A stretch of DNA of 64,000 nucleotides, taken from assembly GCF_000964545.1 (NCBI RefSeq), contig NZ_BBVD01000002.1:432112-496111 (forward strand). Reading direction: 5' to 3'. Source of the stretch: Comamonas thiooxydans. GTDB taxonomy: Bacteria; Pseudomonadota; Gammaproteobacteria; Burkholderiales; Burkholderiaceae_C. Of the stretch, positions 26,428 to 34,448 are shown piece after piece. The translations under genes were made by a program, and so were the position numbers. The first letter of the stretch is position 1; every line of letters starts with the position of its first letter. A model generated the notes under the pieces. It had not been told where the DNA came from, did no database searches, and was given only the letters and a program-made list of their open reading frames with translations.

Positions 26428-27110
26428 AGCGTCTCTCCTTCCTTGAGCACGCCGGCCGCGCGCAGCGCGGCGGGCAGCCACCTCGAGGCCGTGTCGCCGC
26501 GGACGATGGCCTCGATGCGCGCGGCCTCGTCGGCCACTTTCCTGTCGGCCAGCGCCAGCATGGCGGGCGCCTTGGCGCGCTCGATCACGACCACGCCGTC
26601 GGCGTCGCCCACCACCAGGTCGCCCGGGTTCACCATCGCACCGCCGCAGGAGATGGGGTGATTGATGCGACCGGGCACGAACTTGGTCGGACCTGCAGGA
26701 TTGAAGCCGGCGCTGAACACCGCAAAGCCCAGCTCCAGCAGCTCCAGCTTGTCGCGGATCGCGCCATCCACGATCACGCCGCCAAGGCCTGTCTTCTTAC
26801 AGGCGCTGAGCATCAGCGTACCCATCAGGGCCGCAGTCTGGTCTCCCTTGCCGTCGATGACCAGGATATCGCCGGGCTTGGCCAGGGCGATGGCGGCGTG
26901 GATCATCAGGTTGTCTCCGGGGCGCACCTCGACAGTGAAGGCCGGGCCGGCGAGCTTCATGTCCTGGTGCACGGGTGCCACGCGTGCGTTCATGGTGCCG
27001 CGGCGGCCTGCCACGTCGGCCAGGATGGCGGCCTGAAAGCCCGAGGCCTTCTGGACAACCTCGGCGCTGACGCGCTCGAAGTCACGGATGATTTCTGGAA
27101 GTTGGCTCAT
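26424..27110 (-). CDS. RraA-family aldolase/demethylmenaquinone-methyltransferase-like protein
   Basis: The 228-residue protein belongs to the RraA fold, which includes 4-hydroxy-4-methyl-2-oxoglutarate aldolase and oxaloacetate decarboxylases. Visible marks are AILADVAGRRGTM, the PGDNLMIHAAI region, GVIVDGAIRDKLEL (the metal/substrate RD pair), and the NPGDLVVGDADGVVVI barrel strand. I start it at the ATG 27110 (MSQLPEII). It overlaps the dehydrogenase gene by four bases, so the two are coupled. In this context an aldolase or decarboxylase on a branched keto-diacid is more likely than the RNase E-inhibitor role of E. coli RraA. Confidence 0.85.
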   Translation of the reverse strand: MSQLPEIIRDFERVSAEVVQKASGFQAAILADVAGRRGTMNARVAPVHQDMKLAGPAFTVEVRPGDNLMIHAAIALAKPGDILVIDGKGDQTAALMGTLMLSACKKTGLGGVIVDGAIRDKLELLELGFAVFSAGFNPAGPTKFVPGRINHPISCGGAMVNPGDLVVGDADGVVVIERAKAPAMLALADRKVADEAARIEAIVRGDTASRWLPAALRAAGVLKEGETL

Positions 27111-27290
27111 GATGGTTAGGTCCGCGGTTCGGTCCGGTTGCAGAGGTGAAAGTGAAGAAGGAGCAGGAGTGGCAGGGCGCACCGCGTCCTGCCCGCAAGG
27201 GCACATGCCAGATATATGCACCAGGCATGGCGCGGCAGGTGTGCTCGGTGGGCGCTTTATCGGCGCGATGGCACGGTGGCCTGATCGACC

Positions 27291-28283
27291 TCAGTCCAGG
27301 CTGGCGCCCGAGTCCTTGACGATGCGGCCCCAGCGCGGCACCTCGGTGCGCAGCAGCTGGGCGAAGGCCTGGGGCGTGCCGCCCAGCACGTCGCCGCCCT
27401 CGGAGCGCAGCTTCTCGGCCACATCGGCCTGCTTCAGGGCCCGGTTGATGGCCTTGTTGAGCTGCTGCACGATGGCCTCGGGCGTGCCCGCGGGCGCCAG
27501 CACGCCGTACCAGGAGCTGGCCTCGAAGTCCTTGTAGCCGAGCTCGGCCAGCGTGGGCGTGTCGGGCAACTGGCTGGAGCGCGCCAGCGAGGTCACGACA
27601 ATGGGCCGCAGCTTGCCGTTGCGCACCTGGCCAAGCAGCGTGGGAATGGCGGACATGTACAGGTCGATCTGTCCGCCCACCAGGTCCGTCATGGCCTGGC
27701 CTGCTCCCTTGTAGGGCACATGGCGCAGGCTCATGCCCGAGATCTTCTGAGCCTGCTCGCCCGCCAGATGGGCCACTGTGCCGTTCCCCGAATAGCCCAG
27801 GGTGATGCCGTCGGGCCTGGCCTTGGCCGCCGTCACCAGATCGGCAAAGGTCTTGTAGGGCGTGTTGGCGGGAGCGGCCATGACGATGGGCGCCGAGGAC
27901 ACCAGGGCCACGGGCGCCAGGCTCTTGATCGGGTCGTAGGGCAGCTTGGCGTAGAGCCAGGGGTTGATGGCGAGATTGCTGGTCTGGCCCATGACCAGGG
28001 TGTAGCCATCGGGCGCGGCCTTGGCCGCGGCGTCCACGCCCAGGTTGCCGCCCGCGCCGGGGCGGTTGTCCACCACCACGCTCCACTTGTTCTGCTCGGC
28101 CATCTTCTGGGCCACGGTGCGCGCAATCATGTCCGTGCCGCCGCCAGGCGGGAACGGCACGATCAGGCGGATCGGCTTGGCCGGATAGGCGGGCTGCGCC
28201 AGCGCGCTGTCGAAGGGAGTGACTACAGCCACGAAGCCGAGCACGGCGGCATGCAGGGCGCGCGAAAGCGGGCGAAAGTTCAT
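27291..28283 (-). CDS. Bug-family (TctC-like) periplasmic solute-binding protein
   Basis: The 330-residue precursor starts at ATG 28283 after a CAGGAGA ribosome-binding site and has a signal peptide ending SALAQ (about 30). Bug hallmarks follow: YPAKPIRLIVPFPPGGGTD, NRPGAGGNLG, a glycine-rich YKGAGQAMTDLVGGQID stretch, and LPDTPTLAELGY near the C-terminus. These proteins bind carboxylates for tripartite tricarboxylate transporters; no TctA/TctB partner lies nearby, which is common for the expanded Bug families of Comamonadaceae and Bordetella. It is divergent from the IclR gene across a 132-base promoter region and would deliver the substrate of the RraA/dehydrogenase pair. Confidence 0.93.
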   Translation of the reverse strand: MNFRPLSRALHAAVLGFVAVVTPFDSALAQPAYPAKPIRLIVPFPPGGGTDMIARTVAQKMAEQNKWSVVVDNRPGAGGNLGVDAAAKAAPDGYTLVMGQTSNLAINPWLYAKLPYDPIKSLAPVALVSSAPIVMAAPANTPYKTFADLVTAAKARPDGITLGYSGNGTVAHLAGEQAQKISGMSLRHVPYKGAGQAMTDLVGGQIDLYMSAIPTLLGQVRNGKLRPIVVTSLARSSQLPDTPTLAELGYKDFEASSWYGVLAPAGTPEAIVQQLNKAINRALKQADVAEKLRSEGGDVLGGTPQAFAQLLRTEVPRWGRIVKDSGASLD

Positions 28284-28387
28284 CTGTTGTCTCCTGTTGG
28301 TCGCTTTGAAGCGTGTTCTGATGCGTGCGGCCGGAATCCCCGACCGCTGGAGGCGACTGTAGGCAAACGTTTCAACCCATACAATGC

Positions 28388-28406
28388 TGTTTCGCAGAAT
28401 GAAACA
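28388..28406. promoter_or_regulatory. Candidate IclR operator between the Bug and IclR genes
   Basis: The perfect inverted repeat TGTTTC (28388-28393), 7-base spacer, GAAACA (28401-28406) lies 10 bases before the IclR start. A second palindrome, AAACGTTT (28365-28372), lies just upstream. IclR-type regulators bind such short AT-flanked palindromes in divergent promoters and often repress their own gene. Assignment is by position and symmetry only. Confidence 0.6.
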
Positions 28407-28415
28407 CATTGCACC

Positions 28416-29174
28416 ATGAGCAACCCCACCCAATCCGCACAGAAGTCCGGCGACGGCGTCATCGCCGTCACCCGCGCACTGCAGCTGCTCGAGGCCTTTG
28501 CGCTGGGCGAATCCCATCTTTCACTGGCCGAACTCAGCCGGCGCTGCGGCCTGCACAAGACCACGGTGCTGCGGCTGGCGCGCACGCTGGCCCAGTCGGG
28601 CTACATGGTGCAGCGCGAGGACGGGGAATGGCGGCTGGGCCCTTCCTCGGGCTGGCTGGGCGCGCGCTACCAGGCGGGCTTCGATGTGCAGAACGTACTG
28701 GAGCCCGCGCTGCGCGAGCTCACCCAACTCAGCGGCGAGAGCGCCGCCTTCTACGTGCGCGAGGGCCATGTGCGTACCTGCCTGGTACGCGTGGAAGGGC
28801 CGCAGGCCCTGCGCCACCATGCGCGCATGGGCGAGGGGTTGCCACTGGACAAAGGCTCGCCGGGCCGCGTCATCCTGGCGTTCTCGGGCGAGCCCGGCGA
28901 GATCTACGAGCAGATCCGCCAAAAGGGCTACCACTGCTCCATCGGCGAGCGCGAGCAAGGTGTGGCAACGGTTTCGGCGCCGGTGTTCGGCATGCACTGG
29001 CGGCTCATGGGATCGGTCTGCATCTCGGGCCCCGCATCACGCCTGCCCGAGGCCAGGCTCGAAGCCCTGGCCCGGACCGTGATCGCCGCAGCCAACAAGC
29101 TGTCCTATGCGCTGGCCGGCAATTCCGCCACACCGGCCGCCAGCCCTGTGCGCGCCACGCAGTGGCATCCCTGA
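28416..29174 (+). CDS. IclR-family transcriptional regulator
   Basis: The 252-residue protein starts MSNPTQSAQ at 28416. It has an N-terminal winged helix (about 15-75: AVTRALQLLEAF, LSLAELSRRCGLHKTTVLRL, the wing ending EWRLGPSS) and the GAF-like IclR effector domain with RTCLVRVEGPQALRHH, LPLDKGSPGRVILAF and ATVSAPVF. It is divergent from the Bug gene and probably controls the Bug, RraA and dehydrogenase genes, and itself, through the palindrome at 28388. The effector is presumably an intermediate of that pathway. Confidence 0.92.
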   Translation: MSNPTQSAQKSGDGVIAVTRALQLLEAFALGESHLSLAELSRRCGLHKTTVLRLARTLAQSGYMVQREDGEWRLGPSSGWLGARYQAGFDVQNVLEPALRELTQLSGESAAFYVREGHVRTCLVRVEGPQALRHHARMGEGLPLDKGSPGRVILAFSGEPGEIYEQIRQKGYHCSIGEREQGVATVSAPVFGMHWRLMGSVCISGPASRLPEARLEALARTVIAAANKLSYALAGNSATPAASPVRATQWHP

Positions 29175-29224
29175 GCGCAGGGGAGCGGCCTCGAAAGGAT
29201 CTATTTTTGTCGGAGTGATGATTC

Positions 29225-29317
29225 AAAAACAATAGCTTTTATCGCTTGCTGTAATTAAAACTCAGATACTTATTTATCTGATCCACTTATCCATCAAGCG
29301 GTAGAAGCTATCTTTTT
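29225..29317. repeat. 93-bp palindromic element (family R2, copy B)
   Basis: The left arm has ATAGCTTTTATCGCTT and the right arm AAGCGGTAGAAGCTAT, near-perfect reverse complements (about 4 mismatches in 22) with A- and T-runs at the outer ends. The total is 93 bases. It occupies most of the 168-base gap between the iclR stop and the convergent SDR gene. With terminal A/T runs and a long stem, it could double as a bidirectional terminator. Confidence 0.75.
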
Positions 29318-29342
29318 ATGCAATGGCTGCGCTCGGGCGAGC

Positions 29343-30116
29343 TCAGCGCGCCCAGGCGCAGCCGCCATCCACGACCAGGGTGGAGCCCACCACATAGTCG
29401 CCGGCGCGCGAGGCCAGGAAGATGGCGGCGCCGGCCATATCCTCGGGCTCGCCGATGCGGCCCAGGGGCACGCGCCCCGCGGCCTCGTCCGCATGGTCGC
29501 GCGCGTTCTTGTTCATCTCCGAGGCGAACGGGCCGGGCGCGATGGCGCTGACCACGATGCGCTCGGGCGCCAGGCGCAGGGCCATGCGCTTGGTCAGGTG
29601 GATCAGGCCGGCCTTGCTGGCCGCGTAGGAGTAGGTCTCCCAGGAGTTGACCGAGACGCCGTCGATGGAGGCGATGTTGATGACCTTGGCCAGCTGCGCG
29701 CCCGCGGCCGACTTGCGCAGCATGGGCGTGAGCGCCTGGGTCAGGAAGAAGGGCGACTTCATGTTCAGGTCCACGACCTTGTCCCAGCCGCTTTCGGGAA
29801 ATTCGTCATAGGGCGCCCCCCAGGCCGCGCCCGCGTTGTTGACGAGGATGCCCAGCTGATCTTCGTGCGCCGCATAAGCATCGACCAGCGACTTCACGCC
29901 GTCCATGGTGGACACGTCGGCGGGCAGTGAAACGCAGTGGCCCAGCTCCGACAGCTCGCGCGCCGTCTGGTCGCAGGCCTCGGCCTTGCGCGCCGAGATG
30001 TACACGCGCGCGCCCTGGCGCACAAAACCTTCGGCGATCATGCGGCCGATACCGCGCGAACCACCGGTGACAAGAGCCGTGCGGCCCTTGAGCGAAAACA
30101 TCTGCTGGGTATCCAT
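29343..30116 (-). CDS. Short-chain dehydrogenase/reductase
   Basis: The 257-residue classical SDR starts at ATG 30116 after an AAGGAGA ribosome-binding site (the frame is open upstream but not SDR-like). It shows the cofactor motif TGGSRGIGRMIA (about 17-28), NNAGAAWG, the catalytic Ser in NIASIDGVS, YSYAASKAGL with the YxxxK pair, and a C-terminal STLVVDGGCAWA. The usual partner NAD(P)H and a carbonyl or hydroxy substrate are expected. It lies convergent to iclR, downstream of no gene on its own strand within 140 bases. It could serve the same catabolic cassette, but that is inference from position. Confidence 0.9.
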   Translation of the reverse strand: MDTQQMFSLKGRTALVTGGSRGIGRMIAEGFVRQGARVYISARKAEACDQTARELSELGHCVSLPADVSTMDGVKSLVDAYAAHEDQLGILVNNAGAAWGAPYDEFPESGWDKVVDLNMKSPFFLTQALTPMLRKSAAGAQLAKVINIASIDGVSVNSWETYSYAASKAGLIHLTKRMALRLAPERIVVSAIAPGPFASEMNKNARDHADEAAGRVPLGRIGEPEDMAGAAIFLASRAGDYVVGSTLVVDGGCAWAR

Positions 30117-30261
30117 GGTGCGGTCTCCTTGATGGTCTTGAAAACCGCACCAGCTTATGCAAGGCCCGCCACGCCCGGCGTCGCCTAGGCGCCATGGCCG
30201 ATGCCAAAGAGAAAGCACCGTCCTGCGTGTCAATCCCGGCTCCGGCCCCACACCTGCCGCC

Positions 30262-30897
30262 CTACTCCAGCCCCCAGGGCACGCCGGCCGCGGCCTCCCA
30301 CTGCTGCGCAAACCACTCATCGCCACGCAGATAGGCCTGCAGCATGGGCAGGCCGTCCAGGCCCCAGAATACATGGCCGTCCACCACCCAGGCCGGCACG
30401 CCGAATACGCCGGCCTGCTGCGCCTGCTCCGTATTGCTGCGCAGCCATTGCTTGACCTCGGCACTGTCCTCTTCCTGGCGCAGTTGCTCCTTCAACTGCT
30501 CGCGCAGATGCTGCAGGCGCTGCGCATCATTGGCCTCATGTCCGCCCTGCCAGACATGCTGCATCACGGCCTGCGCCACAAAGCGGTTGATGCTGCCGTC
30601 ACGCCCATGGGCCAGCGCCAGCCGCAGCAGCGGCAGCGGCTTGAACGGATGCCGGGCCGGCATCTGCAGAGGTATGCCCAGCGACCGGCCAAGCCATGTG
30701 ACATGGCGGTAGGTCCAGGTGCGCTTGGCAGGGATGCCGGCCGGTCCGGGGTTGGCATTGCCTTGCAGCAAGGCACCCAGCAACACCGGGCGGTAATCAA
30801 CGTGATAGCTGAGCCCTTGCAGCGCCTTGGGCATTTGCTCCAGCGCCAGCCATGCATAGGGCGACACAAAGTCCAGATAACAGGTGATGTGCTTCAT
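30262..30897 (-). CDS. 2-hydroxychromene-2-carboxylate isomerase-like (DsbA/kappa-GST fold)
   Basis: The 211-residue thioredoxin-fold protein opens with TCYLDFVSPYAWLALEQM, the HCCA-isomerase/kappa-GST signature with Ser in place of the DsbA cysteine pair. It has RPVLLGALL, the GIPAKRTW segment and a late GVFGVPAWVVDG cis-proline loop. Family members use glutathione to isomerise chromene intermediates of naphthalene-type pathways, but many are of unknown function. I start it at ATG 30897. It lies 22 bases after the DUF1289 gene and is probably in one operon with it, YbaK and the lipoprotein. Confidence 0.87.
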   Translation of the reverse strand: MKHITCYLDFVSPYAWLALEQMPKALQGLSYHVDYRPVLLGALLQGNANPGPAGIPAKRTWTYRHVTWLGRSLGIPLQMPARHPFKPLPLLRLALAHGRDGSINRFVAQAVMQHVWQGGHEANDAQRLQHLREQLKEQLRQEEDSAEVKQWLRSNTEQAQQAGVFGVPAWVVDGHVFWGLDGLPMLQAYLRGDEWFAQQWEAAAGVPWGLE

Positions 30898-30919
30898 GTC
30901 GGCTCTCCTCAAAGGGTGA

Positions 30920-31291
30920 TCAGATCTCGGCTTTGCGCGGGTCCTCGAGGCCGGCGCGCTGCAGCAGTTGGCCCCAGATCTGCAGACGCAGCTCGGCATC
31001 GCCCTTGGACCAGGCGCGAATCTCGTCAATGGTTCTGAAGCAGCCCTGGCAATGGCTGCGGTCCACCGTCATGCGACAGACGTTGATGCAGGGAGAAGCC
31101 ACGGGCTGGTCGGCCTCTGCCCAGACCAGGGCCACCTCGGCCTTGGCGGCAAGTTGTGCCAGTTGCTGTGCCTGCTGTGCCTGCTGTGCCTGCTGTGCCT
31201 GCTGTGCCTGCTGTGCCTGCTGTGCCTGCTGTGCCTGCTGTGCCTGCTGTGCCTGCTGTGCCTGCTGCTCCTGAAGAAGTTCCGTGCTCAT
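30920..31291 (-). CDS. DUF1289 cysteine protein with an (Ala-Gln-Gln)n expansion
   Basis: The 123-residue protein starts at ATG 31291, overlapping the ybaK stop by four bases. Its C-terminal half is a DUF1289 domain (about 70-115) with the four cysteines in SPCINVCRM and HCQGCFRT, followed by IDEIRAW. These may bind a metal or Fe-S cluster. The N-terminal third (about residues 11-43) is a pure run of eleven Ala-Gln-Gln units encoded by identical 9-base repeats. It should form a polar, coiled or disordered extension. Repeat-number change keeps the frame, so length may vary between strains. The function of DUF1289 is not established. Confidence 0.87.
   Translation of the reverse strand: MSTELLQEQQAQQAQQAQQAQQAQQAQQAQQAQQAQQAQQAQQLAQLAAKAEVALVWAEADQPVASPCINVCRMTVDRSHCQGCFRTIDEIRAWSKGDAELRLQIWGQLLQRAGLEDPRKAEI
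31164..31262. repeat. Pure 9-bp tandem repeat, 11 copies
   Basis: The unit TGCTGTGCC repeats eleven times without a mismatch over 99 bases, with degenerate half-units on both sides. It lies inside the DUF1289 coding sequence and reads as Ala-Gln-Gln on the minus strand. Perfect identity indicates recent slippage expansion. Confidence 0.97.
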
Positions 31292-31785
31292 GCCTGCTCC
31301 ACCACGTCCGACCAGGGGGCTGCGGTCAGCGCCTGCAGCTGCGCGGGCGATGCGGGAAACACGCCGTGAGGATGGCCTGCTGCGGCCCACACCGTCTCGA
31401 AACGCTGCAATTCGGCATCCATCAAGGTGACGACCTTGGTTGCATGAGCCACGGGGCTGACGCCGCCAATCGAAAAGCCGGTGCTGGACTTGACGAAATC
31501 CGCATCGGCGCGACCGACCTTGCCCACCAGCTGCGTCACTTTCTTTTCATCGACACGCCTGTCGCCCGAGGCCACGACCAGCACGGCCGCGCCATCGCTC
31601 CTGCGCTTGAAGATGATGCTCTTGGCCACCTGCCCGACCAGAATGCTGAGCTGATCGGCGGCCTCCTGGGCGGTACGCGCCGCGCCGTCCAGCATCTGCG
31701 GCGCATGCGGATGACCGGCATCCTGCAAAAAGCGGCTGACGCGCTGCACGCCTTCCGGCAGCGCATGAAGTTCTGACCCACACAT
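31288..31785 (-). CDS. YbaK/EbsC-family aminoacyl-tRNA deacylase
   Basis: The 165-residue protein matches the YbaK/ProX editing fold. It has VAKSIIFKRRSDGAAVLVVASGD (the strand with the catalytic Lys), the GFSIGGVSPVAH loop, and an N-terminal SRFLQDAG helix. YbaK-like proteins hydrolyse mischarged tRNAs such as Cys-tRNAPro, or act on related substrates in trans. The ATG at 31785 has an AGGAAAA ribosome-binding site. It overlaps the DUF1289 gene by four bases (ATGA), so the two are coupled. Confidence 0.9.
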   Translation of the reverse strand: MCGSELHALPEGVQRVSRFLQDAGHPHAPQMLDGAARTAQEAADQLSILVGQVAKSIIFKRRSDGAAVLVVASGDRRVDEKKVTQLVGKVGRADADFVKSSTGFSIGGVSPVAHATKVVTLMDAELQRFETVWAAAGHPHGVFPASPAQLQALTAAPWSDVVEQA

Positions 31786-31831
31786 GATGTTTTCCTGAAA
31801 ATCGCGCCGCCATCCGGCAACGTCACGGCCC

Positions 31832-32374
31832 CTACTGTGCCAGCTTGAGCCTGAGCTGCACCAGCTCCAGCTGCAAATCACGCAGGTCTTTCTGGACATA
31901 GGCGATATGTCCGGCACTGTTCTTGGCGTCACGCGCCTCGCGCAGCTCTTTTTTCTTGGCCTCGATGCGGCGCTCCAGCTCAAGCACCGACTGCCTGTCC
32001 TGATAGCGGTCGCGCGCCGGCGCATAGCCTTGCAGAAACGCCGCCTCCAGCGGTGCCGGGCAATAGCCCGGCTGAAACTTTCTGCCGGCTTCCGCATAGG
32101 CCTTGCCGCTTTCCGGGGTGCAGAAATCCTGCAGGCCGCGCAGCCAGCCCTGCTGATAGGCCCGTGCATCCATCTGCACGCCCTGGTCCTTGCAGGCCTT
32201 GAAATGCCGTCTGGCGCGGGTTGACAGGTCCAGCCTGCCGTCCATGGCATCGAGCTGGCCCAGATAGGCCCAGTCCGTGTCCCTGCACTCCTGGGCATCC
32301 ATGCCGGCGCAACCGCCCAGCAGGGCAGCTGCCGCCAGACACAGGGCCAGCGAAAAACGTGATCTTGCTTGCAT
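31832..32374 (-). CDS. DUF2799 lipoprotein
   Basis: This is a predicted outer-membrane or periplasmic lipoprotein: a short signal peptide with the lipobox LLGGC (lipidated Cys at about residue 22 from the ATG at 32374), then a DUF2799-type body. Marks are the DWAYLGQLDAMDG start, YQQGWLRGLQDFCTPE, GRKFQPGYCP and a basic coiled-coil C-terminus rich in Glu/Lys/Arg (about 125-180). An ATG 24 bases upstream (32398) is an alternative start. The function is unknown; members are small envelope proteins. It lies 46 bases upstream of ybaK. Confidence 0.8.
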   Translation of the reverse strand: MQARSRFSLALCLAAAALLGGCAGMDAQECRDTDWAYLGQLDAMDGRLDLSTRARRHFKACKDQGVQMDARAYQQGWLRGLQDFCTPESGKAYAEAGRKFQPGYCPAPLEAAFLQGYAPARDRYQDRQSVLELERRIEAKKKELREARDAKNSAGHIAYVQKDLRDLQLELVQLRLKLAQ

Positions 32375-32421
32375 GGCGGCGATGGTAACAACGCCCATGC
32401 CTGCCCGGGCCGAGCCGAGAC

Positions 32422-33330
32422 TCAGCCCGCGCGCTTGGTCAGCAAGGCCTTGGCCACGCGCGACTGCGTGGGGCGGCCCAGATGCTCGCTGATGAACTGG
32501 CCCGCATCGATCAGCTTGTCGAGGTCGATGCCGGTCTCTATGCCCATGCCCTGCAGCAGATAGACCACGTCTTCGGTGGCCACATTGCCCGTTGCGCCCT
32601 TGGCATAGGGGCAGCCGCCAAGGCCTGCGACCGAGGACTGGAAGTTCCAGACCCCCAGATCCAGCGCCGCCAGCGTGTTGCTCAGGGCCTGGCCGTAGGT
32701 ATCGTGGAAATGGCCGGACACCTGGTCGAGATCGAAGTGCGCCAGCGTGGCCTCCAGCGCCTTTTGCACCTTGACGGGCGTGCCCACGCCGATGGTGTCG
32801 GCCACGTCCACGCGCTGCACGCCGATGCTCTTCATCAGCCCGGCCAGGTAGCCCACCTTCTCGGGCGCGATCTCGCCCTCGTAGGGGCAGCCCACGGTGC
32901 AGCTCATGGCGCCGCGCACGGCAATGCCGGCCTCAAGCGCCGCCTGCACCACGGGAGCAAAGCGCTCGATGCTCTCGGCAATCGAGCAGTTGATGTTGCG
33001 CTGGCTGAAAGCCTCACTGGCCGCGCCGAACACCACGATCTCGTCAGGCTTGCCGGACAGCGCGGCTTCGAAGCCCTTGAGATTCGGCGTGAGCACCGAA
33101 TACAGCACCCCGGCTCTGCGCGCTATGCCCGCCATCACCTCGGCGTTGTCGGCCATCTGCGGCACCCATTTGGGCGACACATAGCTGGTGACCTCGATCT
33201 CCTTGAGGCCTGCATCCTGCAGGCGCTGCACCAGCTCGATCTTGACGCCGGCAGGCACAGGCTGCTTTTCGTTCTGCAGGCCGTCGCGCGGGCCCACATC
33301 GATGATCTTGACGCGTGCGGGGTATTTCAT
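32422..33330 (-). CDS. liuE: Hydroxymethylglutaryl-CoA lyase
   Basis: This enzyme cleaves HMG-CoA to acetyl-CoA and acetoacetate, the last step of leucine breakdown. The 302-residue TIM barrel has the DVGPRDGLQNE motif (11-21; metal-binding Asp and catalytic Arg), HFHDTYG (metal-binding histidines), and GLGGCPYAKGATGNVATED, where the Cys is the catalytic residue typical of HMG-CoA lyases. The ATG follows AAGGAGA. It lies in a minus-strand run with the methylcrotonyl-CoA carboxylase genes and the methylglutaconyl-CoA hydratase gene, giving a complete set of later steps. The name mvaB is also used. Confidence 0.95.
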   Translation of the reverse strand: MKYPARVKIIDVGPRDGLQNEKQPVPAGVKIELVQRLQDAGLKEIEVTSYVSPKWVPQMADNAEVMAGIARRAGVLYSVLTPNLKGFEAALSGKPDEIVVFGAASEAFSQRNINCSIAESIERFAPVVQAALEAGIAVRGAMSCTVGCPYEGEIAPEKVGYLAGLMKSIGVQRVDVADTIGVGTPVKVQKALEATLAHFDLDQVSGHFHDTYGQALSNTLAALDLGVWNFQSSVAGLGGCPYAKGATGNVATEDVVYLLQGMGIETGIDLDKLIDAGQFISEHLGRPTQSRVAKALLTKRAG

Positions 33331-33346
33331 TCTTGTCTCCTTGCTA

Positions 33347-34270
33347 TCAATAGCCCTTACTCAGGTCGACCCGACCTGTGACGGGCTCGCCCCGGCTCAT
33401 GGCGGCGACCTTGCCCACGATCTGGGCAATGCTGTCCGCCGCTAGCGTGCGGGCCGAGGTATGGGGGGTGAGGATGATTCTGGACTGCTTCCAGAACGGG
33501 TGATTCTCGGGCAGCGGCTCCTCGCGGAATACATCCAGCATGGCGCCGCTGACATGGCCGGACTCGATCTGCGCAATCAGGTCGGCATCGACCACATGGC
33601 CGCCGCGCCCCACGTTGATCACATAGGCGCCGGGCTGCAACAGCGCCAGCGTGCGGGCGTTGATGATGTCGCGGGTCTCGTCGTGCAGAGGCAGCAGATT
33701 GACCAGAATGCGCGTCTCGGACAGAAACCGGTCCAGGCTGTCCATGCCGCTGAAGCATTCGACGCCCTGCAGCTCGCGCGGCGAGCGGCTCCAGCCATTG
33801 ACCTTGAAATCGAACACCGTCAGCGCCCTGGCCACGCGCTCGCCCATCTTGCCCAGGCCCATCACGCCCACGGGATAGTCCACCCGCCTGGGGTTGCGCT
33901 GGTGCTGCCACCGGCCTTGCGCCATATCGGACTCGTACTGATCGAGGCCGCGGAAGAAGCGGATCACGGCCTGTGCCACATACTCGGCCATCTGCACGGC
34001 CATGCCGGCATCTTCGAGGCGGTAGACGGGCAGCGCGGCGGGAATGCGCAGCGGCAGCAAGGCATCCACGCCCGCGCCGATGTTGAACATGGCCTTCAGG
34101 CCGGCCGCCTGTTCGTCGAGGAACTGCTGGGGCGGCGCCCAGACCAGTGCATAGTCGGCCTGGGGCGCGCCCGGCTCCCAGATGGCAACCTCCGCACCCG
34201 GCAGCGCGTCATGCAAACCTTTGAGCCAGGGTTCCGGCCGCGTATCGTCACAGCAAAATAAGACTTTCAT
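33347..34270 (-). CDS. ghrA: Glyoxylate/hydroxypyruvate reductase A (GhrA-like)
   Basis: The 307-residue D-2-hydroxyacid dehydrogenase reduces glyoxylate or hydroxypyruvate with NADPH. It has VGVMGLGKMGERVA (Rossmann, about 138-151), GWSRSPRELQGV (the Arg pair that favours NADPH, typical of GhrA), NLLPLHDETRDIIN, NVGRGGHVVD, and HTSARTLA in place of the usual HIGG. The start is ATG 34270; the frame continues upstream with TTG but without a ribosome-binding site. A 93-bp repeat element fills the gap to the carboxylase gene. Its inclusion in the liu cluster may be by position only. Confidence 0.88.
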   Translation of the reverse strand: MKVLFCCDDTRPEPWLKGLHDALPGAEVAIWEPGAPQADYALVWAPPQQFLDEQAAGLKAMFNIGAGVDALLPLRIPAALPVYRLEDAGMAVQMAEYVAQAVIRFFRGLDQYESDMAQGRWQHQRNPRRVDYPVGVMGLGKMGERVARALTVFDFKVNGWSRSPRELQGVECFSGMDSLDRFLSETRILVNLLPLHDETRDIINARTLALLQPGAYVINVGRGGHVVDADLIAQIESGHVSGAMLDVFREEPLPENHPFWKQSRIILTPHTSARTLAADSIAQIVGKVAAMSRGEPVTGRVDLSKGY

Positions 34271-34331
34271 GGATGCCAAGCCTAACGCTTTGCCATGCCC
34301 GCTGCAGACGCAGATGGCAAACGGACCGCTA

Positions 34332-34424
34332 TCAAAAAAGAAGCTTCTTGCGCTTTACCTGTCTTGATTTCATTATTGAAAGTGACTGAATTCATGGACA
34401 GTCCAGCGCAAGCCGCTCTTTTTG
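34332..34424. repeat. 93-bp palindromic element (family R2, copy C)
   Basis: The left arm has AAGAAGCTTCTTGCGCT and the right arm AGCGCAAGCCGCTCTTTTT, approximate reverse complements with outer A/T runs. It fills the 178-base gap between ghrA and the carboxylase alpha-subunit gene. The right arm ends 25 bases before the carboxylase stop. Confidence 0.7.
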
Positions 34425-34448
34425 TTAAACAGTTCAACCCTGGCCGGA

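Noticed and set aside
27720..28415. Plus-strand open frame running into the IclR gene
   Set aside because: It is antisense to the Bug gene. IclR starts naturally at 28416, with the helix-turn-helix just downstream.
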